Source of the DNA: Tolypeutes matacus
Lineage: Eukaryota > Chordata > Mammalia > Cingulata > Chlamyphoridae
Direction of reading: 5' to 3'
Assembly: GCA_026826555.1 (NCBI GenBank)
Contig: JAKSZT010033094.1
Span: 1,829,015-1,893,014 of the forward strand
Length of the DNA: 64,000 nt
Shown here: piece after piece, positions 1-11,180 of the stretch
Layout: the number at the start of each line of letters is the position of its first letter
Position numbering within the stretch: position 1 is the stretch's first letter
Position numbers and translations under genes: made by a program
Notes under the pieces: model-generated
Databases searched by the model: none
What the model was told of the DNA's origin: nothing
What the model saw: only the letters and a program-made list of their open reading frames with translations

Positions 1-446
1 ACTAAAACAGAGAAATTGCTTAGTAAGAGTTTAAATATGGTATGGCCCTATGAAGAACATAAAAATTGAGACTTTCCATGTACTTGTTTCTACTTGAGAA
101 CTTCTTGTCGTTGTTCCATGTATATCACAAAGCAAGTAAAAATGCCATTCTCCCATTCTTTTTACCTCACCTTTAATTCCTGTATTCACCATGTTTGATG
201 TGAAGCTGAAAGAAAATTGTAGGGAGCAAAGCACTGTAAGGTAGAGAAATGGATGCTCAATGGTATTGAAGATTCATACTCTGGTATTCTAATATAAGGG
301 TAAATGAAAGCTGGAAAAAGTGTCTTTCTGTGCATTTTCCAGGGGTCATTTCCATGAAATAATTTGAAGAATGTCCTATAAGCTGAAATCCTGGAAAGAT
401 TTTCTGTTGTTTCTGAAAATGTGCTCAATCAAAAACATACTACTTG
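1..446. other. Non-genic flank, nothing recognised
   Basis: Ordinary AT-rich sequence before the first SINE. The short open frames on either strand have no recognisable domain or codon bias. No repeat family is recognised. Confidence 0.5.
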
Positions 447-558
447 GAAAGCAGATGTGGCTCAAGTGGTTGAGCACCTGCATCCAACATGGGAGGTCCT
501 GGGTTCAGTTCCTGGTGCCTCCTAAAGACAAAACAAAAAACAACAAGCAAACAAATGA

Positions 559-591
<33 letters not shown>

Positions 592-592
592 C
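447..592 (+). mobile_element. tRNA-derived SINE (DAS-like), simple A-rich tail
   Basis: The head GCAGATGTGGCTCAAGTGG followed by GGTTCAGTTCCTGGTGCCTC carries tRNA-like A-box and B-box regions. The tail is CAAAACAAAAAACAACAAGC-like and runs into an (AAC)n microsatellite at about 558-591. The same head recurs at 594, 8,459 (minus), 26,841 (minus), 27,721 (minus), 34,291, 62,597 and 63,690. I place it with the xenarthran DAS SINEs from memory. Confidence 0.75.
558..592. repeat. (AAC)n microsatellite
   Basis: Eleven to twelve AAC units form the expanded tail of the preceding SINE. Runs of Asn or Leu codons read through it are artefacts. Confidence 0.9.
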
Positions 593-745
593 TCAGGGGA
601 ACTGATGTGGCTCAGTGGTTGAGCACCAGCTTCCCATATACAAGGTCCCAGTTCAATCCCTGGCCCCAGTAGCTCAAAAAAAAAAACAAAAACAAAACAA
701 AACAAAAACACAAAAAACAAAAAACAAAAAAGCAAAAACAAAACT
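593..745 (+). mobile_element. Second tRNA-derived SINE, (AAAAC)n tail
   Basis: The head ACTGATGTGGCTCAGTGGTT and the B-box-like GTTCAATCCCTGG are followed by a long (C)AAAAC-rich tail to about 745. AAACATACTACTT before the first SINE (about 433) and AAACTACT after this tail look like an imperfect target duplication. The two SINEs may therefore have inserted as a dimer. Confidence 0.7.
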
Positions 746-1898
746 ACTCAACCATCTTTGCCATATTCTAGCATTTTTGCCTTCAATCTTATTCAAGAAT
801 GTGGGTTTTTATCATATAATATGATATACTTTATCAGTTAATATACCATCCTAGTGAAGCTGGCTAATTAGGGAACCAATAGACAGATCTGGAATCTGGC
901 AAGAAGTCCACGTGTTCTTCAGTATCCCCAAGATGGCTGCTGGAAGACCCCTGCAAGATTCTCCCATTTGGAATGAGATTTCCTCCAGAAGCCAAGAGAA
1001 GACCCGGATATTCTCCAGGGGCCTTATCATTGGGCTTTCATGGGGGATTGATGGGTGGAGTAATCAATCAAAACAGTAATTAGCAAAAGTGCAGAATAAT
1101 TAATGGTTTAAAAGGCAAGAGGGAAATCAAACCATCCCTGTTCCTTCCCGGTTCCTGTTCTCGTTGCTTTTGGCACTTGGCCCCTGCCATGATAAGAATG
1201 CAAGTAAAATCTGGGCATTTATAATCTATAATGGGGAATAGCAGCCTGTGAATCAGCCCTCTTTATCACTCTTCAACTCCTTCCTCCATACCTGGGACCC
1301 ATGCTCCCTTTTCTCTTCCCTGCCTTCCTTAATAAATTACTGACCTAAATAAACTGGTTTGCTCTTGAAATTAATTTTATGTAGCCTAGCCAAGGACCTA
1401 GGAAATCCAGCAACACTAGTCCTCAGAAAAAAGTGACTGACCAGGGTAGAAAGAGACATTGGCAATAATTTCCTTTGGAGTGAAAAATGATCCTTTTGTT
1501 TCCCAGGCAGGTGGGGCACATACTCCTGGAGTATGCTATTAGCATAAGAGTGATGGAGTTCACTTCCCAAATTATCTCACAATGCCCCCCCCCTTTGTGC
1601 CTATTGTATCCAGGATCCCCAACCCATCATTAAGACAAAAACAAAAACAAAAACAAAAAACTACTGTCTATGAATTTACTTCTCATTTGACCTTACCTAC
1701 AAGGCAATTCATATACAATATATTTTTTATGGTTTTAAATGAAAGAAAGTTTTATGGGTGAGATTGTATCCTGAAATTTTACCTTTTCCATTCTGTTCAT
1801 ATTCTTCTCTGGATCAAACTTTCATTGCAAGTTAGGTGAATTTAGTTTAATGTGGTCCTAACTATTTTAGTCTTTGTCCAAACCACTTGAATCTAACA
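746..1898. other. Non-genic interval; possible solo LTR at about 860-1345
   Basis: No coding sequence is recognised. From about 860 to 1,345 the sequence has LTR-like traits: a pyrimidine-rich 3' part, a run of small C-rich blocks and an AATAAA at about 1,331 close to the end. I cannot name a family or see a target duplication, so the LTR reading is weak. A C-run lies at 1,585 and an (AAAAAC)n stretch at 1,638-1,665, both simple sequence. Confidence 0.35.
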
Positions 1899-3850
1899 AG
1901 ACTCCTGAGATATCTGCCCTGACCATAGTGCTTGGGTGTATCCAGAGCCCCCAGGAGCCCCACTATTTGGGGTAGTGTCTAATTTGGCAGTCAGTGAGAT
2001 CCTGCTAAGACATGCATAAACCTAACCTCTGGAATGACCTCCCAACTCACTTTGAAGTCTCTTAGCCAGATAAACTCATTTGTCTTTGCTTTTCCTCCTT
2101 TTGGTCAAGGTCTTTTTCCAGTTTCATTACTAGTTGGTGCTTGGTAGTAATCCTTCAGTGCCAGGGAGGCTCATTCCTGGAGGTCATGTCCCATGCTGGA
2201 GAGAAGTTATTGCATTTATATGCTGAGGTTGCCTTAAAGAGAGGCCATATTTGAGCAACAAGGAGGCTCTCAGGAGGTAATACTTACATACCCTATAATA
2301 CTAGGCTAAATTTCCATTTCAAGAGTAAAGGTTCATAAGCACAGTCATCAATATCAAGGGCAAGTCAATGGACAATCCTTCACTAGCCATTGCCTCTGTA
2401 CTCGGGGGATTCTTGCTGTATAGAGAATGTGGCATAGCTCCCAAGGATAGAAATTCAATACTCTTTTGGTTATTGTGTGAATCTCCACTCACTATAACAG
2501 TGTCCCATGAACTTTTGAACACATTTATATGCCTTATATGTATGCACAGGTGAACCTCCACACTTGTATCCTCCATCACTGACATCTCGCACAAATGATC
2601 TTCCCCTGCCATAGTGGTAACCCTTTTGTTATCCAAAATTTCTTCAGAAATCAAGCCAATAAAATAGCCAAAGACAATTAATAAGAAAATGAAATCATAA
2701 TGATAGTTTTAAAAATAAGAAATAAAATACAATTAAAAAAATTGAGATAAAAAATAATGAAAGAATACAAAAATTTTTTTTGACATTTTGCCTTTCATCA
2801 CTGTAGGTTTGTTGTCCTGTATGTACAGTGATATTTTCTTCTATTTATTCTTCCAGTGTCTTACTTTTTCATTTTGTCTGCAAAGAAGTTATAGGTCCCA
2901 ACAAAGTCACATACAGAATATAGGGGACTCCCATATACTCCCTTCCCTTATTAATAACATTTTATACATGGATAGTAAATTTTTACAAATGATGTACAAA
3001 TATTGAAACATAGTTACCAACCATGCTCAATGATTTACATTATGGTTTACATTTTGGACCATAAACTTTTATAAATTTTGACAAAACTTAACATGGTCTG
3101 TATCCATCTTTGCAAGACCATGTAGAACACTTCCATCACCCTCAAAATGTCACTTGTTCCATCTGTTTTATTCCTTCCACCCTCTCCCCTTGGGGACATG
3201 GCAACCACCACGCATCACTCCTTGAAGGACAAGATTCATAGTTCATCGCAACAACACTGAGGGCTTGACATACTGGTCTGTCCTCCCCTATTTTGTTCTC
3301 AAGAGAATCCTGCCTCACTATTTGAGAACATAGTGGGCCTCCCCAGGATGGGGTTCCACCACCTTCCTGATCATTATGTGAGTCTGCACCCACTATGTCA
3401 GGATGAACACTAACAAAGACCCTAGAAGCCTGTCTCAGGTGCTCCCTGTCCAAAATTCCCGACACATCCAACACCCTAACCAGTAATCCTACCTTGCTCT
3501 ATTGCCATAAGTGCATTCCCAACATTGTAGTTTCTACCACATACCTGCCAATCCCCAGTGTTCACCTGTTCCCTTCCTCAATCCTTTCCCAGTTCCATAG
3601 ACAGTCCAACCCACCATCCATAACCTACCCTCTGACATACTTGCACCACCTAATTGAATAGTATCACTGCACCGTCATGCCCCTCCACTGCACAATTACA
3701 CACTTCCACCTTATCGTAGATTTTGCCCATATGGGCATTGGCTCACAAAGTTCTTCTCCCTTTCTATCTCCTGGAAGCCAATATTCCAGACTGCAGCTCT
3801 GTGAGTCTGCTCAGTTTGCTTAATTCATATCAGTGAGGTCATTAAATATT
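1899..3850 (-). mobile_element. L1 #1 3' UTR (3'-truncated)
   Basis: Colinear with the 3' UTRs at 13,284-14,770, 30,535-33,350 and 46,153-48,500. Shared signposts include GGTCAAGGTCTTTTTCCAG at about 2,105, GTTGTCCTGTATGTACAGTG at about 2,811 and AATATAGGGGACTCCCATAT at about 2,917. No coding potential. Confidence 0.85.
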
Positions 3851-6800
3851 TGTCCTTCAGTGTCTGGCTTGCTTCACTCAACATAAGGTCCTCAAGATTC
3901 ATCCATGTATTCCCATGTGTTAATACTGTATTCCTTCTTAACAGCTGAGTAATATTCCATTGTATGTATATACCACAATTTGTTTATCCATTCATCTGTT
4001 GAAGGGCATTTGAGTTGATTTCAACTTTTGGCAATTGTGAATAATGCTGCTATGAATATTGGTGTGCACATAACCGTTCATGTCCTTGCTTTAAATTTTT
4101 CTTGGTATATACCCAGCAATGGAATTACTGGATCATATGACAGTTCTTTAGTTAGTTTTCTGAGGAACCACCATACTGTCCTCCACAATTGCTGCACCAC
4201 AGTACATTCCTACCAGTAGTGGATGAGGGTTCTTTTTCCTCCACATCCTCTCCAACACTTGCAATTTTCTGTTTTTTAAATAGCTGCCAGTCTAATGGGT
4301 GTAAGATGATTGTAGTTTTGATTTGCATTTCCCTGATAGCTAGTGATGATGAGCATCTATTTGTGTGCTTTTTAGCCATTTGTATTTCTTCTTTGGAGAA
4401 TTGTCTATTCAAATCACTTGCCTATTTTAAAAATGGATTGTTTGTCTTTTTATTTTTGAAATGTAGGACATTTAAATATTAATATATACAGGATATTAGG
4501 CCCCTATCAGATACATAGTTACCAAATATTTTCTCCCATTGAGCAGGCTGCCCTTTCACTTTCTTGACAAACTCCTTTGAAGTGCAAAAGTTTTTAATTT
4601 TGAGGAGGTCCCATTTATCTATTCATTCTTTTATTGCTCATGTTTTGTGTGTGAAGTTCATGAAACCATTTCTTATTACAAGAATCTGTAGCTCCTTCCC
4701 CTCATTATCTTCCAAGGTCTTTATGGTCTTGGCTCTTATATTTAGATCTTTGCTCCTTCTTGAGTTAATTTTTGTGTAAGATGTGAGATGGTGTTCCTCA
4801 CTCATTCTTTTGGATATAGATATCCAATTCTCCAAGCACCATTTGCAGATGAGGCCATTCTCTCCCACTTGAATGGGTTTGGTGGCCTTGTCAAAATCAG
4901 TTGGCTGTTTATGCAAGGGTCTATATCAGAACTCTCAATTTGGCTCCATTTGTCAGTATGTCAACCCTTGTGCCAATACCATGCAGTTTTGAGGACTGTA
5001 ACTTTGTAGTATGTTTTAAAGTCAAGTAGTGTGATTCCTCCAATTTCATTTTTCTTTTTCAATATGCCTTTGGCTATTCAGGGTCTCTGGCCTTCCAGAT
5101 AAAGTTTATGTTAATTTTTCCAATCCAGTAACAAATGGCTGTGGTGATTTTTATTGGGTTGCATTAAATCTGTAGATCAGTTTGGGCAGGATAGACATCT
5201 TAATGATGTTACCTCTTCTTATCCATGAACAGGGAATATTCTTCCATTTATTAAAGTCTTCTTTGATTTCCTTTAACAGTGTTATTGGTTTTCTTTGTAA
5301 AGGCCATTTACATCTTTAGTTAAATTTATTCCTAGGTATTTGATTCTTTTAGTTGCTATTGTAAATGGGATTTTTTTTCTTGATTTCCTCCTCAGATTGC
5401 TCATTATTGGTGCACAGAAATGCTACTGTTTTTGCACATTGTTCTTATAAGCTGCAACTTTACTGAATTCATTTAAAAGTTCTGGAACCTTTGTTGTAGA
5501 TTTCTCAGGGCTTTTTGTATAGGATCATGTCATCTGCAAATAGTGAAATTTTTACTTCTTCCTTTCCAATTTGGATGCCTTTTAAATTTTTCTTCTCTAA
5601 GTTCTCTAGCAAGTACTTCTAACACAATGTTAAATAGGAGAGATGAGAGTGGATATCCATGTCATGTTCCTGGTCTCAGAGAGAAAGCTTTTAGGATTTC
5701 TTGATTGAATATGATCGAGACTGTGGGTTTTAACTGTGGGTTTTAACTGTGGGTTTTTCATATATATCCTTTATCATGTTGAGCAAGTTTCCTTCAGTTC
5801 CTATCTTTTGTAGTGTTTTTATCAGGAAAAGGTGTTGTATTTTTTCAAATGCTTTTTCTGCTTCTATGGTGATGGCCATTTGATTTTTTATTTTGATCTG
5901 TTTATGTGGTATATTCTATTGATTGATTAACTTATGTTGAACCATCCTTGCATACCAGGGATGAAACACACTTGTTCATGGTGTATAATTCATTTGATGT
6001 GTTGTTGAATACAGTTAGCAAGTATTTTGTTGAAGATTTTAGCATCTAGTTTCTTTTGACAGATTCGTCTAGTTTTCCTTTCTTGTGGCATCTTTGTTTG
6101 ACTTTGGTATTAGGGCAATGTTGGCAGCATAGAATGAGTTAGGCAATGTTCCCTCCACTTCTATTTTTTGGAAATGTTTTAACAGGATTGGTGTTAATTC
6201 TTTCCAGAATATTTGGTAGAATTCACCTGTAAAGCCATCTGGTTCTCAGCTCTTCTTATTTGGGAGGTTTTTGATGACTAATTCTTTCTCATTACTTGTG
6301 ATTGTTCTCTTGAGTTAATCAATTTCTTCTTTCATCAATGTAGGCAGCTTTTGTGTTTCTAAGAATTTGTCTAATTCCTCTAAAATTATCCATTTTGTTG
6401 GCATATAATTTTTCAAAGTATCCTCTTATGATAATCTTTATTTCTGTAGGGTCAGTGTTGATATCTCCTTCCTTCTTTCTTCTTTTATGTGTTTCTATCT
6501 TCCTTCTTTTTTTCTTTGTTTGTCTAGCTAAAGTTTTGCCAATTTTATATATCTTCTGGAATAACCATCTTTTGATTTTGTTAATTTTTCTAGAGCTTTC
6601 TTATCTTCAAATTCATTAATTCTGTTGTAGACTTTGTTGTTTCCTTCTTTCTACTTCCTTTGGGGTTAGTTTGTTGTTCTTTTTCTAATTCCTTCAAGGA
6701 TTCAGTTTGGACTTGATTTTACCTCTTTCTTCTTTTTTAATATAGGCATTTATGGCTATGAATTTTCCTCTCAGTACAGCTTTTGCTGCATCACATAGGT

Positions 6801-7700
6801 TTTGGTATGTTGTGTTGCCATATTCTTTCATTTCAAGGTACTTACTGATTTCTTTTGTGATTTCCTCCTTGACCCACTTTTTGTCAAAGAGCGTGTTGTT
6901 CAACTTCCATATCTTTGTGCCTAGACTGGTTCTCTGTCCCTTATTGATTTCCAACTTCATTCCATTGTAGTCAGAGAAATTACTTTGTATAATTTCCAAT
7001 CTCTGAATTCATTGATCATTTTTCTGTGGCCTAGCATATGGTCTATCCTGGAGAATGATCCATGTGCACTCAAGAAGAATGTATATCCCACTGTATTTGG
7101 GTGTAATATTCTGTGTATGTCTATTAGATCCAGATCCTTTAGTGTGTTATAAAAAATCTTTGTTTCATTATTGATTCTCTTTAAAAATGTTTTGTCTAAT
7201 GGTGATAATGGTGTATTAAAATTCCCCATTATAATTATAGAGGCATATATTTTTTCATTTGGTTTTTCCAGTTATTGCCTCATGTATTTTGAGGCACCCT
7301 GGTTAGATGCATACATGTTTATAACTATCCTTTCTTCTTCATTGATTACCCCTTTTATTAATATTTAGTGTTCATCTTTGTCTCGTACAATAGTTTTGCA
7401 TTTAATCTCTATTTTGTCCAATATTAGTATAGCTACTCTTGCTCTTTTTTGGTTATTCTTTGCTTGTAAAATTGTTTACCATCCATTTCCTTTCAGCCTC
7501 CTTGCATCCCTGGGTTCAAGGTGGGTTTCTTGTAGACATGATATAGATGGGTCATAATACCTTATCCATTCTGCCAATCTATGTCCCTTTTGGTGAGTTT
7601 AGTCCATTAACATCCAATGTTTTTACTCCCAAGGAATTACTTACATTAGCCATATATTCTTTTGGTTTATGTGTGCCATATGTTGTTTTTATTTTTCATC
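3850..7700 (-). pseudogene. L1 ORF2 pseudogene (endonuclease plus reverse transcriptase)
   Basis: The family's ORF2 product is a ~1,270-residue protein with an N-terminal AP-type endonuclease, a reverse transcriptase and a C-terminal Cys-rich region; it performs target-primed reverse transcription. Here it survives only as short frames on the minus strand. Endonuclease-like residues lie around 6,957-7,229 (LSPLDKTF, then GSFSRIDHMLGHR), the inter-domain segment is at 6,694-6,999, and the C-terminal end is near 3,900-4,412 ([12 protein letters not shown], then [10 protein letters not shown]). Long hydrophobic frames on the plus strand here are antisense shadows. No functional protein is possible. 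Confidence 0.85.
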
Positions 7701-7744
7701 TTAACTTTTTAGTTGTTGTTACACTCCCCTCCAACTCACTCTTT

Positions 7745-8444
7745 CCTGGTTTTTCCTTTTGACCTGCAGAACTCCCTGTAGTATTTCTTGAAGTGCAGGT
7801 TTCTTATTGACATACTCTCTTAATTTATGTTTACCTGTGAATATTTTGATCTCTCCCCCTTTTTTTTGGATAGAGTTTTACTCTATCCAAAATCTTTTGC
7901 TGGATAGAGAATTTTGGTTGGAAGGTTTTTCTTTTATCAACTTAACTATGTCATGACACTTCCTCCTTGTCTCCATGGTTTCAGGTGAGAAATCAGCACT
8001 TAATTTTATCGAGCTTCCCTTGTATGTGATAGTTCTCTTTTCTCTTGCTGATTTCAGTATTCTTTCTTCTTCTTGAGCATTGTACAATTTGACAAGCATA
8101 TGTCTTGGAGTGTGCCTGTTAGGATTTATACTCTTTGGAGTGCAATGTGCTTCCTGAACATGTACCTCTATGTCTTTCAATAGGGTTGCAAAGTTTCCAG
8201 CCATTATTTCCTCCAACACACCTTCTGTCCACTTTCCCTTCTCCTCTCCTTCTGGGATACTTATAATGTGTATGCTTGTGTGTCTCATTTTGTCTTTCAA
8301 ATCCCTGAGTCCCTGTTGGATTTCTTCTATCTTTTAGTCTATCTGTTATACTATCTGGTTGCCTTCAGGTGTATGTCTTCCACATCGCTGATTCTTTCCT
8401 TTACCTGTCCAAATCTGCTGTTATGTGCTTTCATTGTATTTTTT
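7745..8444 (-). pseudogene. L1 ORF1 pseudogene (RNA-binding chaperone), C-terminal two thirds
   Basis: On the minus strand, 7,878-8,300 keeps 140 open codons. They include IPEGEEKGKWTEGVLEEIMA, NPNRHTPRHMLVKL and KSAREKRTITYKG, which are hallmark ORF1p RRM and C-terminal-domain segments. ORF1p normally forms a trimer through an N-terminal coiled coil and binds L1 RNA. Here the coiled coil is lost at the 5' truncation (8,444) and the frame breaks at both ends. Confidence 0.85.
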
Positions 8445-8458
8445 AAAAATATATTTTA

Positions 8459-8644
8459 TTTATTATTTTTTTAAGATTTTTATTTATTTATTCATTTATC
8501 CCCCCCTTGCTGCTTGTGCTCGCTGGGTCAGCTAACCACACCGTGCGGGCGGGCTTGCCTTCACCAGGAGGCCCCGGGAACCGAACCCGGGGCCTCCCAT
8601 ATGGTAAATGGGAGCCCTACTGATTGAGCCACAGCCGCTTCCCT
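8459..8644 (-). mobile_element. tRNA-derived SINE with target duplications
   Basis: Minus-strand SINE. The head (reverse complement of CCCATATGGTAAATGGGAGC and AGCCACAGCCGCTTCC) is at the right and the AAATAAATAAAAATC-type tail at the left. It is flanked by the 14-bp direct repeat AAAAATATATTTTA at 8,445-8,458 and 8,645-8,658. It landed in the A/T-rich junction between L1 #1 and the 3' end of L1 #2. The body still has several CpGs (GTGCGGGCGGG), so it is fairly young. Confidence 0.9.
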
Positions 8645-8658
8645 AAAAATATATTTTA

Positions 8659-10254
8659 AATTTTTTAATTTTTAAAAAGGTATTTAGATTGCAAATATAT
8701 TACATAAAAAATAGGGGATTCCCATATGTCCCACTTCCAACACCTCCCACATTTCCCCACATTAACAACATCTTTCATTAGGATGGTACATTCATTACAA
8801 TTGATGAAAACATTTTAGAGCATTGCTACTAAGCATGGATTATAGTTTATATTGTAGTTTACACTCTCTCCCACTCAATTCTGTAGATTATGACAAGATA
8901 TGGAAAGGCCTGTATCTGTCATTGTGATGTCATTCAGGAAAATCCCCAAATTGCCACCTTATTTCACCTGTATTTTCCTTCCCCTGACCTCAGAACCTCT
9001 AGAAGCCACTGCCTCCACATGAATGATATAGTTTTTTCCATTGCTAGAATTTCAATGTCTATAGTGGAATATCAGTAAGTCTAATTTAGTCCATATTTCA
9101 TTCCCCAATCTTGAGGATTCTGGGATGCTGTTGCCCAATCCCCCTCTAATTGAGAAGAGGCTTTGATCCCATGAGGCAAGTGGATGGGACTCTCTTGCTT
9201 GCAGTTGTAGACTCTCTTGGTTCCTTGGGATGGTCATTGTCCATCATCATCTCCTTGTCAGTTGTCCTAGGTGAGCCCAAGGAACTGGAGAGTAGGTGTT
9301 CCAACTCCATTGAATTTCAGGGCCCAGCTGGCACATGGACAGCCCAGAGACTAAAGTCTCTTGTATGTACAATAACCAACTCCAGCATCAAATATTGGTT
9401 CAAATAAAAGAGACAGAAGAGGCATGTGTAGAGAAGACACATCTGAGTCCAATTCTGTCACACTCAGGAGGACAAACTCCAAAGTAGGGCCACTGGCAGG
9501 GCAAAAACTCCAGAGCTATCTGCCATGACCGTAGGTTCTGAGTGTCTCCAGAGCCTTCAGGATCCCAATTTGTTGTAGTATCTACCTTGGCCATCTATGA
9601 GATCCTGCTGAGACATGCATAAGTGTTACCTCTCTGATGATCTCCCATCTCACTTTGAAGTCTCTTAGCCATATACATTTATTTGTCTTCACCTTTCCCT
9701 CCTTTTATTCAAGGTCTTTTTCCAGTTGTATCAACAGCTGGTGCTTGGTAGTAATCTCTCAGTGCCAGGGAGGCTCATCCCCGGGATTCATGTCCCATGC
9801 TGATGGGAAGGTAATGTATTTATATGCTGAGATTGGCTTAGAGAGAGGCCACATTTGAGCAACAAGGAGGCTTTCAGGAGGCAAATCTTAGGCACTGTCC
9901 AACACTAGGCTAAGTTGCAAATTCAAGAGCAAAAGGCTCACAAGCATAGTCATCAACTTCAAGGGCCCATCAAAGTACCATCTTTCTTCATTAATCATTA
10001 CTCCTGCACTTGGGGGATTGTTGCAGTTCCATTAGAGAATGTGTCAGTGTTACCCAGAATGGAAATTCAAGAATCTTTCAGTTGTGTGAATCTCCACCCA
10101 CTGTGGCAATGCTCCATGAATATTTGAACATATTTATATACATTATATGTATGCCCAGGTGAACTTCCTCCCATGTATTCCCCATTACTGACACCCCATT
10201 CCATTGATCCTCCCCTGCCAAAGTTGTAAACCTTCTGTGATCTAAGACCTCTTC
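8659..10254 (-). mobile_element. L1 #2, 3' UTR part (minus strand), left piece
   Basis: The 3' terminal part of a second minus-strand L1. Its tail is the T-rich stretch at about 8,645-8,690, followed by GGTATTTAGATTGCAAATAT and the CATATGTCCCACTTCC block. It lacks the extra AT-rich 3' extension seen at 13,140-13,262. It continues at 13,284 beyond the L1 #3 insertion. Confidence 0.88.
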
Positions 10255-10270
10255 AAAAATGAAGCCAAGA
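10255..10270. repeat. Target-site duplication, left copy
   Basis: AAAAATGAAGCCAAGA, repeated exactly at 13,268-13,283 on the other side of L1 #3. Confidence 0.92.
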
Positions 10271-10271
10271 T

Positions 10272-10640
10272 ATGGTCCAGCCACTGTGGAGGACAGTTTG
10301 GCGGTTCCTCAGAAAACTAACAATACATCTTCCGTATGATCCAGCAATTCCACTTCTGGGTATATACCCAGAAGAACTGAAAGCAAAGACACAAACAGAT
10401 ATATGCACACCAATGTTCATAGCGGCATTGTTCACCATTGCCAAAAGTTGGAATCAGCCCCGGTGCCCATCAACAGATGAATGGATAAGCAAAATGTGGT
10501 ACATACATACAATGGAATATTATTCAGCAGTAAGAAGGAATAAAGTGCTAACACATGGAATAATGTGAATGAATCTTGAAGACCTTATGTTGAGTGAAGC
10601 AAGTCAGTCATTGAAGCAGTATATGACCTCACTGATTTGA
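10272..10640 (+). pseudogene. L1 #3 ORF2 C-terminal remnant
   Basis: About 98 open codons (10,272-10,568) contain LPYDPAIPLLGIYPEELKAK and CPSTDEWISKMWYIHTMEYY, the typical C-terminal segment of L1 ORF2p. An early stop follows LTHGIM; in other copies the protein continues into SEASQ- and LK-like residues. The fragment comes from 5' truncation during reverse transcription, so it never encoded a protein at this site. Confidence 0.85.
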
Positions 10641-11160
10641 ACTGAAGAAAGTGAGCAGTCTCAGAACCAGTGTCTGAAAGATAAGTTAACAAGGGAGAGA
10701 AAGAGAAGAGTAGGCTGTGAGCCATCACCCATATGGACATAATCTATGGCAAAGTGATAGAGTATAGTTGCATATTGAAGGATAGGACAGATGGGTGGTG
10801 ATATTACTGGGTTTGGTGGTGCAGGGTTGACAGGTGGGTAGATTAGGAAGGGCAGGTTGAAATACCCAAGGCATGTAACCATGAGTCAAGACAGGGGAGT
10901 GTCATATGCCCCAGAGGGAGGGGGAGGAAGGAACAGAAAAGATCAAACAGGGGGTATTTAGTGGTCATGGGAAAGGTTTTTCATTACCTTACAGTAATGG
11001 ACACCGGACATGGTAAATATCATCAAAACTTATTAAACTGTACCATCTAAATTGTAAACTATACTGTAAACCATTGACAATGTTTAGTTGTTATATTTTA
11101 CTATCTGTATAACAGTTATAACAATGCTAACATCCATAAAAAAAAAGGGGGTTTTAATAT

Positions 11161-11180
11161 GGGGTGGGGAAGGGGGAGGG
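11161..11180 (+). other. G-quadruplex-type tract in L1 #3 3' UTR
   Basis: GGGGTGGGGAAGGGGGAGGG has four runs of at least three G with loops of 1-2 nt, a canonical G4 pattern. G-rich polypurine tracts are a known feature of L1 3' UTRs. A second one lies at 13,060-13,087. Confidence 0.75.

Larger units (their letters stand above)
1899..8444 (-). mobile_element. L1 retrotransposon #1, minus strand, truncated at both ends
   Basis: Read on the minus strand this is ORF1 (from 8,444 down), ORF2 (about 7,650 down to about 3,850) and 3' UTR (about 3,850 down to 1,899). The last ~900 bp of 3' UTR and the poly(A) seen in sister copies (for example 30,535-31,400) are missing: the copy stops abruptly next to CAAGACTCCTGAGATATCTG. 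At its 5' end it stops in the ORF1 coiled-coil region, where the 3' end of another L1 begins. Both reading frames are riddled with stops and frameshifts. Confidence 0.9.
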
